Shown piece by piece: positions 32,736 through 39,612 of a DNA stretch of 64,000 nucleotides. The stretch is from Io17-Chloro-G2 sp963663135. GTDB lineage: Bacteria > Chloroflexota > Dehalococcoidia > Lucifugimonadales > UBA3495. Positions within the stretch are counted from its first letter, which is position 1; each line of letters begins with the position of its first letter. The stretch lies in assembly GCA_963663135.2 (NCBI GenBank), contig CAXXRM010000003.1:186001-250000 (forward strand). The letters are read 5' to 3'. The notes under the pieces were generated by a model. That model was not told the origin of the DNA. It was given only the letters and a program-made list of their open reading frames with translations, and made no database searches. The position numbers and the translations under genes were made by a program.

Positions 32736-33758
32736 TTACCCTTCCTCGTGAAACCTCTGGATTATCTTCCTTAGCTGGATCTCTTCAATGGGTTCCTGGG
32801 TACGGGGTGAAAAGCTGACCTCGTCCAGCAGTCCGCCGTAGCGCTCCAGAAACCGGTCGGCAATCTCGTCGTATTCGCCCCGGACGCAGAAAACGTCCAA
32901 CATCTCATCGCTGACCAATTCGGCCATCTCCGCCCATTCCCCCTTCAGAGACATTTCGTGCAATTGTTTCCCCACATCCGTAAACCCGTGGCATTCCAAC
33001 GCCGGGAAATATGTCCTGGTGGAAGCGTAGAAGGATATCTGGCGGCGGACGTCGGCTTCCATCGCCCGGATACTGGACCGGTTGGGTCCGGTGATAATGA
33101 ACCCCCCGCCGCTGAGCTTGGCGGCCCCGGGGTCCCTACCACGGTCGGCAGCGCCCTGGTCCAAACTTGGCCGCACCACCTCCCTGACGTACTTGGCCGA
33201 GGTCAGGCTGTGCAGCATCAGGCCATCGGCAACCTGGCCGGCCACCCGGCAGTTGTAGCCATTGACCGCACCGTTGTAGACCTCCGGGTCACTGAACCGG
33301 CTCGGGCCGGGGTTGAAAAAGGGCGACATAAGCGAAAATCGGTAGAATTTACCCTGGTAATCCAGACGCCCGTCACCGTTCCAGCAGTCCCAGATTTTGT
33401 GTAAGGACTCCACATACTCCCTCAGCTTGGGACCGGGGGATTCCCAAGCTGTCGAAAACCGCCGTTCTATGTGTCCCTTGACCTGGGTGCCCAGTCCTAC
33501 CCGGAGCCGCCCCTGGGAAAGGTCTTGCAAGTCCCTGGCCGTGTGCGCGATCACCATTGGCGAACGCGGGAAAGCAATGGCTACGCGGGTCTCCAGGGAT
33601 ACGCGTGACGTGGCGGTGGCCGCCAGGGTAAGGGGCAAGAAGGGATCGTGGGACGTTTCACTGCTAGAAACGCCGTCGTAACCCATAGACTCGGCCCAAG
33701 CAGCCTCCGCTGGGATCGCCGCCAGCTCCTTGGAATTCAACCGGTAGTGGACCCGCAT
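32736..33758 (-). CDS. LLM-class (F420-dependent-type) oxidoreductase
   Basis: 340-residue luciferase-like monooxygenase fold protein. It shows AEAAWAESMGYDGVSSSETSHDPFLPLTLAATATSRVSLETRVAIAFPRSPMVIAHTARDLQDLSQGRLRVGLGTQVKGHIERRF, the standard beta-alpha segments of this family, and KIWDCWNGDGRLDYQGKFYRF. Relatives use F420H2 or reduced flavin to oxidise or reduce organic substrates. The presence of an NpdG-like F420:NADP reductase at 47475-48122 supports F420 use. SAR202-type genomes are noted for many such enzymes. The substrate is unknown. The ATG at 33758 is unambiguous. Confidence 0.88.
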   Translation of the reverse strand: MRVHYRLNSKELAAIPAEAAWAESMGYDGVSSSETSHDPFLPLTLAATATSRVSLETRVAIAFPRSPMVIAHTARDLQDLSQGRLRVGLGTQVKGHIERRFSTAWESPGPKLREYVESLHKIWDCWNGDGRLDYQGKFYRFSLMSPFFNPGPSRFSDPEVYNGAVNGYNCRVAGQVADGLMLHSLTSAKYVREVVRPSLDQGAADRGRDPGAAKLSGGGFIITGPNRSSIRAMEADVRRQISFYASTRTYFPALECHGFTDVGKQLHEMSLKGEWAEMAELVSDEMLDVFCVRGEYDEIADRFLERYGGLLDEVSFSPRTQEPIEEIQLRKIIQRFHEEG

Positions 33759-33921
33759 ATTGTTGCTCCGCGGCCCCGGAGGACCGGAATAATCTATTGG
33801 CTATAATCGAGGGCCGGTAACATATCCAAACCTGAGCGGGTTGGTCCACGATACCAGCGATGCCAGACATTTCAGTGCGGCGTCGAAATTCCTGATCGAC
33901 GCGCTATTCTTGGACCAGCCC

Positions 33922-34284
33922 TCAGGCGGCACTCTCAGCAGCAGCAGCCGAATACAACGCATCCGATTTTGCGGCCATGACAAAGTCGTTGCGATGCAAA
34001 TTCCGTATCTTGTGGGTCCACCACGCGACTCGGACCCTGCCCCATTCCGTGACTAACCGGGGATGGTGCCCTTCCTCTTCCGCCAAGGCTCCAATGCTGG
34101 CCGTAAAGTCCAGGGCTTGCTGGAAATTGGGGAATGGGAACTCCCGCTGTAGCTTTTTGATGTTGTCCTCGATAATCAGTTCCCAATCCGACACCAGCGG
34201 ATGGAGGCTATCCAACTCGTCCTGGGTGACCGGCGGGGAATCCCGGCGGCATGCCACACATTTTTCGCCGTTCAAATCAGCCAA
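33922..34284 (-). CDS. phhB: Pterin-4a-carbinolamine dehydratase
   Basis: 120-residue 4a-hydroxytetrahydrobiopterin dehydratase (PCD/DCoH), which recycles pterin cofactors. The active-site motif EEEGHHPRL and the following VRVAWWTHKIRNLHRNDFVMAAK are diagnostic. The N-terminus carries an extra CVACRRDSPPVTQDELDSL segment with two cysteines, a common extension. It starts at TTG 34284, preceded by GGAGAAG. An extended -10 element lies at 34336-34344 (minus). No phenylalanine hydroxylase is nearby, so its partner is unknown; relatives also serve molybdopterin or folate metabolism. Confidence 0.92.
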   Translation of the reverse strand: MADLNGEKCVACRRDSPPVTQDELDSLHPLVSDWELIIEDNIKKLQREFPFPNFQQALDFTASIGALAEEEGHHPRLVTEWGRVRVAWWTHKIRNLHRNDFVMAAKSDALYSAAAAESAA

Positions 34285-34335
34285 AACTCTTCTCCGGTTG
34301 GCAAAGTAACAACCTTCAGGAAATCAGTGACCCCA

Positions 34336-34344
34336 ATTCTAGCA
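34336..34344 (-). promoter_or_regulatory. Extended -10 element upstream of phhB
   Basis: TGCTAGAAT on the minus strand, 51 bases before the TTG start. The flanking bases (CTAGAATTGGG) match those ahead of the gene at 45256-45684 almost exactly. Confidence 0.5.
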
Positions 34345-34544
34345 TGTACCGGCCGCCGCGTTGCGGTTACCCCAATCCCGCGCGCGCAATCACATCCCGG
34401 ACCGGCTGGCGCAACGTCCGGAAAATTCCCCTTCCCGCTACCCGAAGGGAGTGCGGCCAGCCTGTCCGTCCTTGGGAGTGACAAAGCAACCTTGAAACCA
34501 TAAGATATTGGCAGAAACAATCAACTGCCTGCGAGGGACCACTC

Positions 34545-35375
34545 ATGATATTCGGAGCAATAACCAACTCTTGGCGACTGCAATTGTCGGACCAGAGTTT
34601 GACGACGCTGGTGGAAATGGCCCAATCCAACGACGCCCGCCACGTGGAGTTGCGGCAAACCTGCCTGGGAGAAATGGAGACTGGGGAAGCCCGCGAGTGG
34701 CGCCCGGTGCTGCCCAAATTGCAACAGCTCGTAGACGCCTTTCCCGGTATGGCGTTTGACCTGGCAATGGCGTTCCCGTGCCTGACTCAACGGATTGACC
34801 CCCAGGACGAACAGTTCCAGGCAGCCCTGGAGGCCGCCAAGGTGGTGGGCAGGGGTGAGCCCCATCTCCGCTTAGTGGACCCGGCCCGCACCGCCGAAAT
34901 TTGGGAAACGCCCGCTGATGTCCCGGAGGAAGCTCTGGGCATTGCGGATTTGGCGCGTGAGGCGGCGCGGCAAGGCGTAACCATGTCCATCGAAAACTCG
35001 GGGCAACCCATCCGCAGCATGGCCCTGTTGGTCCGAGAAGCCCAGGCAACCCTTACTCTTACCGAAGCCGCGTTCCTGGGATTGTGCCCGGACCCAACCA
35101 ATCAGCTAAACAGGTTTCCCGGCAGCGACCCCTTGGCCGAATTGGACGACCTGCCGGTGGACATGATCAAGATCATTCACTTCAAGCAGAGCCGGAAAGG
35201 TTCCCCTTATCCCTCGGTGGATGCCGGTGACCTGGATTGCGCGCAGATGGTTCGTGTTCTGGAGGCCAAGGGATACCAGGGGCCCGCAATCATGGAAATC
35301 CCTCCCGACCCGCAGGTGTTCGAAAATCTCTCGGCCAGTTTCGATTATCTGGGGCAAATGTCATCGAGGGGCTAG
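34545..35375 (+). CDS. TIM-barrel sugar phosphate isomerase/epimerase-like protein
   Basis: 276 residues of xylose-isomerase-like TIM-barrel type (AP endonuclease family 2 superfamily). It reads MIFGAITNSWRL, HVELRQTCLGE, a central metal-ligand-like MSIENSGQP, LGLCPDPTNQLNRFPGSDPLAEL, IKIIHFKQSRKGSPYPSVDAGDLD and AIMEIPPDPQVFENL. These match barrel strands with acidic metal ligands. The substrate is not identifiable. ATG 34545 follows GAGGGA at six bases. It lies upstream of argH in the same direction, separated by 127 bases. Confidence 0.75.
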   Translation: MIFGAITNSWRLQLSDQSLTTLVEMAQSNDARHVELRQTCLGEMETGEAREWRPVLPKLQQLVDAFPGMAFDLAMAFPCLTQRIDPQDEQFQAALEAAKVVGRGEPHLRLVDPARTAEIWETPADVPEEALGIADLAREAARQGVTMSIENSGQPIRSMALLVREAQATLTLTEAAFLGLCPDPTNQLNRFPGSDPLAELDDLPVDMIKIIHFKQSRKGSPYPSVDAGDLDCAQMVRVLEAKGYQGPAIMEIPPDPQVFENLSASFDYLGQMSSRG

Positions 35376-35502
35376 GTCACAAGATTCCGTTTGCTTGCAG
35401 TTCTTGCCTTGTAAGCATTGGAATTGGCTCTCGACCCACTGCGCACACAATCATGACTAATAGCCAGCCCTCAAAAGCCTGTGGGCCGCTGGAACCGGTT
35501 TG

Positions 35503-36852
35503 ATGCCTCCGAACTCTGACTACACCGTATCCATCCATTACGACCGGCGCCTGTTTCGCCATGACATTGCCGGATCGATTGCTCACGCCCGAATGTTGGC
35601 CAACACTGGCATCATCTCGGCGGAAGACGCCGGCAGCATCATTGACGGCTTGAAGCAAATCGAAAGCGAAATCGAAAGCGGCGGCTTTCCCTGGGACCCA
35701 TCCCTCGAAGACCTGCACATGAACATCGAAAGCCGCCTGCATCAACTCATCGGCCGGCCGGCGGGCCGACTGCACACCGGGCGTTCCCGCAACGACCAGG
35801 TAGCCACCGACATGCGGCTTTATACGCTAGAGGCGGGCCGCAACACCATTCGGGGCCTGCGGCAGGTACAGCAGGCGCTGGTCTCGCTGGGCCAGCGCTA
35901 CCGGAATGCGTTGATGCCCGGGTATACCCATTTGCAGCGGGCCCAGCCGGTGCTGTTCGCCCACCACCTGCTAGCCTATTTTCAGATGTTGCAACGGGAT
36001 GTGTCCCGGTTCGAAGAGGGTATCAACCGGTGCGACGTCCTACCCCTGGGCAGCGGAGCGCTGGCCGGGGTTCCCTACCCCAGCGACCGCGAGGCCGTGG
36101 CCAAGGAACTGGAATTTTCCCAAGTCAGCCCCAATAGCATGGACGCGGTTTCAGACCGGGATTTCGTGGTGGACTACCTATCGGCGGCGTCCTTGTGCAT
36201 GATGCACCTTTCTCGCCTCTCCGAGGAGTTGGTCCTGTGGCAGAGCCGCGAGTTCCAGTTCATCAGGTTGGAGGATGAATACACCACCGGCAGCAGCATT
36301 ATGCCCCAGAAACGAAATCCTGATTTCGCAGAGTTGGCCCGCGGGCGCACCGGCCGGGTATACGGGCATCTGATGGCCATGCTGACGGTGTTGAAAGGGC
36401 TGCCCTTAACCTACAACCGCGACCTTCAGGAGGACAAAGAGGCGCTGTTCGATACTGTGGACACTCTGACGTCGACACTGCAGGTTTTCCGGGGGATGCT
36501 GCCGGGATTGACTTTGGACGAGGTCCGAGTCGGTTCTCTGGCGGGGGAGAGTTACATGCTGGCCACCGATCTGGCGGATTACCTGGTGGGGAAAGGGATG
36601 CCCTTCCGCCGGGCTCACGGAATCGTTCGTGACTTATGCGGGTTTTGCGAGTCCCAGGGGAAGGGTTTGGACGAGTTGCCCCTGGCTGATTACTGTAGAT
36701 TCTCCGAGATGTTCGGCGAGGACGTTTTCCAGATCACCGCCGAAGCTTCCGTCGCAGCCAGAGACAATCCCGGAGGAACGGCGCCCAACCGCGTTGCTTA
36801 TGAGTTGGACCAAGCCCAAGCTGTCTTGTCGGAGGCGGGGTATGGTGTCTGA
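35503..36852 (+). CDS. argH: Argininosuccinate lyase
   Basis: Last step of arginine synthesis: argininosuccinate to arginine and fumarate. About 449 residues. Motifs are HYDRRLFRHDIAGSIAHARML, LHTGRSRNDQVATDMRLY, MPGYTHLQRAQPVLFAHHLLAY and the fumarase-superfamily signature GSSIMPQKRNPD. The usual N-terminal LWGGRF motif is missing with an ATG 35503 start. The frame remains open back to 35464, and a CTG at 35479 would give a tryptophan-containing start (LWAAGTG), so a non-standard upstream start is possible. The 3' end overlaps rpe by 11 bases. Confidence 0.95.
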   Translation: MPPNSDYTVSIHYDRRLFRHDIAGSIAHARMLANTGIISAEDAGSIIDGLKQIESEIESGGFPWDPSLEDLHMNIESRLHQLIGRPAGRLHTGRSRNDQVATDMRLYTLEAGRNTIRGLRQVQQALVSLGQRYRNALMPGYTHLQRAQPVLFAHHLLAYFQMLQRDVSRFEEGINRCDVLPLGSGALAGVPYPSDREAVAKELEFSQVSPNSMDAVSDRDFVVDYLSAASLCMMHLSRLSEELVLWQSREFQFIRLEDEYTTGSSIMPQKRNPDFAELARGRTGRVYGHLMAMLTVLKGLPLTYNRDLQEDKEALFDTVDTLTSTLQVFRGMLPGLTLDEVRVGSLAGESYMLATDLADYLVGKGMPFRRAHGIVRDLCGFCESQGKGLDELPLADYCRFSEMFGEDVFQITAEASVAARDNPGGTAPNRVAYELDQAQAVLSEAGYGV

Positions 36853-37531
36853 AGGTTACGTCCAAATCGCCCCATCGGTGCTGTCGGCCAACTTCGAGAA
36901 TTTGGGGCAACAGGTCAGGGACGTCACCGACGCCGGCGCCGACCTGATCCACGTGGACGTAATGGATGGCCGTTTTGTACCCAACATTTCCTTTGGCGAG
37001 GCGTTGGTGGACGCAGTCCGACGTTGCACCGATCTCCCTCTGAATTTGCACCTGATGATATTGGAGCCCGACAATCTGCTTCCGGCATTTATGAAGGCGG
37101 AAAGCGACCAGGTAATCGTTCACGCCGAGGCCTGCACCCACCTGCACCGCACAGTAACCAGAATCAAGGAACAGGGAAATGAGGTCGGGGTTGCCATCAA
37201 CCCGGCCACTCCAATCTCGGCCCTCCAAGAGGTGCTGCCTCTGCTGGACATTGCCCTCGTGATGTCGGTGAATCCGGGTTTCAGCGGCCAGAGCTTTATC
37301 CCCGGAACCGTGGACAAGGTCAAACGGCTGCGGCAAGAAATCCGTCAGGGAGGCCTGGGGGCGCGGATAATGGTCGACGGTGGAGTGAAAGCCGATTGGA
37401 CCGCTCAGGATTCGGTGCGCGCCGGAGCGTCGATGTTGGTTTCAGGTTCGGGGGTGTTCAACCAAGAGGAAACGGTGCACCAAGCCCTGGGCCGGATGCG
37501 CTGCTGCTTGCAGGGGATAACGCCGGGATAG
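36842..37531 (+). CDS. rpe: Ribulose-phosphate 3-epimerase
   Basis: Interconverts ribulose-5-phosphate and xylulose-5-phosphate in the pentose phosphate pathway. About 229 residues. Motifs are IAPSVLSANFENL, HVDVMDGRFVPNISFG, LNLHLMILEPD, VGVAINPATPIS, VMSVNPGFSGQSFIP and IMVDGGVK, all typical. The start at ATG 36842, within the last codons of argH, is chosen because the frame further upstream encodes nothing family-like. Confidence 0.96.
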   Translation: MVSEGYVQIAPSVLSANFENLGQQVRDVTDAGADLIHVDVMDGRFVPNISFGEALVDAVRRCTDLPLNLHLMILEPDNLLPAFMKAESDQVIVHAEACTHLHRTVTRIKEQGNEVGVAINPATPISALQEVLPLLDIALVMSVNPGFSGQSFIPGTVDKVKRLRQEIRQGGLGARIMVDGGVKADWTAQDSVRAGASMLVSGSGVFNQEETVHQALGRMRCCLQGITPG

Positions 37532-37617
37532 CGCCTACTATGAAAGCCCGGGCATTTTGGACCGCCGGTCAATTCTGAGGCGGCCCATTCTCCGGACTAC
37601 GATTCAACTGGGGGCCT

Positions 37618-37824
37618 CTACAGGCTAACCAGAGCCTTCTTGACCTTTGACGACTTGTTCACCGACCGTAGGCACCGGGTGCAAATCTTCACCTTGATTT
37701 GCTTGCCATCCTGGAACACCGTCTGCTTGTGAACGTTGGCCATGAAGCGGGTCTTGGTGTGCCGGTTTGAGTGGCTAATGTTGTTTCCGGTCATTCCGGC
37801 CTTTAGACAAATCTCACATCTCAT
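37618..37824 (-). CDS. rpmB: Ribosomal protein bL28
   Basis: Large-subunit ribosomal protein of about 68 residues. It begins MRCEICLKAGMTGNNISHSNRHTKTRF and ends CTRCLRSVNKSSKVKKA. Two CxxC pairs (CEIC and CTRC) indicate the zinc-binding form. ATG 37824 is preferred over a TTG at 37836. It stands alone on the minus strand between rpe and folB. Confidence 0.95.
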   Translation of the reverse strand: MRCEICLKAGMTGNNISHSNRHTKTRFMANVHKQTVFQDGKQIKVKICTRCLRSVNKSSKVKKALVSL

Positions 37825-37965
37825 TTGGCGCTGCAATCCTATTCCGTTGATTCGGGCTGAGAATCCATCGGACCGGCAAGCTGCCCAAAACGAGAGCCAA
37901 GCCCCGGTGCGACTTTCAGGTTAACATTGGCGGGCGTCGGATTACAAGTAACCGGGTCCGCCGGG

Positions 37966-38349
37966 TCAACCGCGTACCCGGTAGATTTCCACGGCGGCAT
38001 GGTCGATCATCGACCCACGGATGGGCGGGTGAGGCTTCTTCACGCTGACGCGCACTGCCCGCACCGGAAATTTTTCCAAAACCCTGCTGGCGATTGCCTG
38101 GGCGGTGGACTCCAACAAATTCCGCGGATCGCCTTCCACCACATCCCGAACTTCCCGGTAAAGACCGGAGTAGCTAACCGTGTCTTCCAGCTTGTCCGAG
38201 TCTCCGGCCCGGCTCAAATCCAACTCAACGCTCAGGTCAACCAGGTACGATTGTCCCAGGACCCGCTCTTCATGGTTGACGCCGTGAAAGCCGTAAAACT
38301 GCATCCCTTCCAGGATGATGCGGTCTGACGGCGGCAGGGCTTCAGCCAT
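37966..38349 (-). CDS. folB: Dihydroneopterin aldolase
   Basis: Folate-pathway aldolase, 127 residues. The N-terminus IILEGMQFYGFHGVNHEERVLGQSYLVDLSVELD and C-terminal VRAVRVSVKKPHPPIRGSMIDHAAVEIYR match the family, including the Tyr/His/Glu cluster of the pterin site. It follows the citrate-lyase-beta-like gene by six bases and is the last member of a minus-strand group that starts with polA. folK lies 37 kb away. Confidence 0.94.
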   Translation of the reverse strand: MAEALPPSDRIILEGMQFYGFHGVNHEERVLGQSYLVDLSVELDLSRAGDSDKLEDTVSYSGLYREVRDVVEGDPRNLLESTAQAIASRVLEKFPVRAVRVSVKKPHPPIRGSMIDHAAVEIYRVRG

Positions 38350-38355
38350 CCGGCT

Positions 38356-39234
38356 TCACGAATCAGCCTGCCGGACCTGCTCCGCAATGGCCAGCAGGTT
38401 CCGGGCTCGTTTGACCACCGGAACATCGATCATGCGTCCATCCAGCGAAAGAGACCCCCGGCCCTGCGCCTCAGCCTGGTCCCAGGCGTCCACCACTCGC
38501 GTGGCATAGGCCACTTCATCCGGGGCCGGTCCAAAGGCTTCGTTGATTGCTTGGATCTGCGCAGGATGAATGGCGAAGCGTCCGGTGAAGCCTAACCGAC
38601 GGCTGATTTGAAGGTCGCGCCGCAGGCCGTCTTCGGCCCGGAATTGGACGAATGGGGTGTCCAGCGACCCAATCCCGGCTGCCCTGGCGGCGACGGCTAC
38701 GGTGGCGCGCGCAAATTCCAGTTCCTGCCCGGCATCGGTGCGCTGTATCCCCATGTCGTCGGTATAGTCCTCAGCCCCGAAGGCTATGGCCTCGATGCGG
38801 AGAGAACAGGTGGCCAGTTCCAGGGCCGTCAACACTGCCCTGGCGTTCTCGATCCAGGGAATCATTCTTATCTGTCCGGGAGGTAAGCCCGCCGCCGATT
38901 CCAGGTTCGTAATGATGCGGTCAACGTCTTTCAGGTCAAAAACTGTTTGGGACTTCCCGATGCTGATCCCGGCGAGGTCCGGGCTTATCAGGGCCTCCAA
39001 CTCGCCCCGGGTGAGCCCTGTGTCCAACGAGTTGACCCGCGCCATCACGCGTTTTCCTGCCTTCGCCAGCTTGGGCGCCCACTCCAGCGCGGTTGCCAAT
39101 GCTGCCGACTTCTCTCCCGGCGGCACCGAGTCCTCTAGGTCGACCATTATCACGTCGGCCTTGAACTCCAGGGCCCTTTCCAACATGTTGGCCCGGTTTC
39201 CGGGCACGAAAATCAGGCTGCGCAGTAGGTTCAT
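38356..39234 (-). CDS. HpcH/HpaI aldolase/citrate lyase beta-like protein
   Basis: 292-residue TIM-barrel CoA-ester lyase. Motifs are LRSLIFVPGNRANMLERAL, the metal-binding DVIMVDLEDSVPPGEKSAAL, VMARVNSLDTGL, IPWIENARAVL, AIAFGAEDYTDDMG and GFTGRFAIHPAQIQAINEAF. Relatives cleave malyl-, citramalyl- or citryl-CoA. There is no citrate lyase alpha or gamma subunit nearby, so a stand-alone malyl/citramalyl-CoA lyase-type activity is most likely. It lies between a small retropepsin-like gene and folB with gaps of 14 and 6 bases, so it belongs to the polA transcription unit. Confidence 0.88.
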   Translation of the reverse strand: MNLLRSLIFVPGNRANMLERALEFKADVIMVDLEDSVPPGEKSAALATALEWAPKLAKAGKRVMARVNSLDTGLTRGELEALISPDLAGISIGKSQTVFDLKDVDRIITNLESAAGLPPGQIRMIPWIENARAVLTALELATCSLRIEAIAFGAEDYTDDMGIQRTDAGQELEFARATVAVAARAAGIGSLDTPFVQFRAEDGLRRDLQISRRLGFTGRFAIHPAQIQAINEAFGPAPDEVAYATRVVDAWDQAEAQGRGSLSLDGRMIDVPVVKRARNLLAIAEQVRQADS

Positions 39235-39248
39235 AACGCCGGCTTCAC

Positions 39249-39608
39249 CTATAACAGATAAGGAGGATACATTTCGTCGTCCGGAACCTTTTCGATGTCG
39301 TGGGTTACGGTGTTGACCCGATACCTTAGGTTCTGCAGCAACTCGTAGCCCAACAAAGGGGTGGCCGATGGCACGGCAACCCCTGCAAATCTCTGCCCGC
39401 GAAGTTCGCCAATAACAGTGTAAGTCTCTACGTCAACAGGGCCGGTGGCGCTCATCAGCCGCACCGTTCCACCACTGGGCCGCAGCCCCAACGCATCGAT
39501 CACCTCCTGGGGCAGAGCCACATAAGTGGACCCGGTGTCCACTAGGAAAGTATATTCCCGCTCCTCGTCTTCCCCGAAAATCTTCGCCTGTATTTGAGTT
39601 ACCCCCAT
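39249..39608 (-). CDS. Small retropepsin-like aspartic protease
   Basis: 119-residue single-domain protein with the aspartic-protease active-site triplet in FLVDTGSTYVALPQEV. A hydrophobic-hydrophobic-glycine segment (ATPLLGYELLQNL) near the C-terminus corresponds to the psi-loop region of retropepsins. Such single-domain proteins must pair into dimers to form an active site. It sits four bases after polA and 14 before the citrate-lyase-beta-like gene. A second one is encoded at 53120-53491. The cellular substrate is unknown. Confidence 0.8.
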   Translation of the reverse strand: MGVTQIQAKIFGEDEEREYTFLVDTGSTYVALPQEVIDALGLRPSGGTVRLMSATGPVDVETYTVIGELRGQRFAGVAVPSATPLLGYELLQNLRYRVNTVTHDIEKVPDDEMYPPYLL

Positions 39609-39612
39609 CCCG

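Noticed and set aside
33798..33807. TATAAT-containing sequence on the plus strand upstream of no gene
   Set aside because: TGGCTATAAT could start an antisense RNA to phhB, but no -35, terminator or conserved element supports a transcript.
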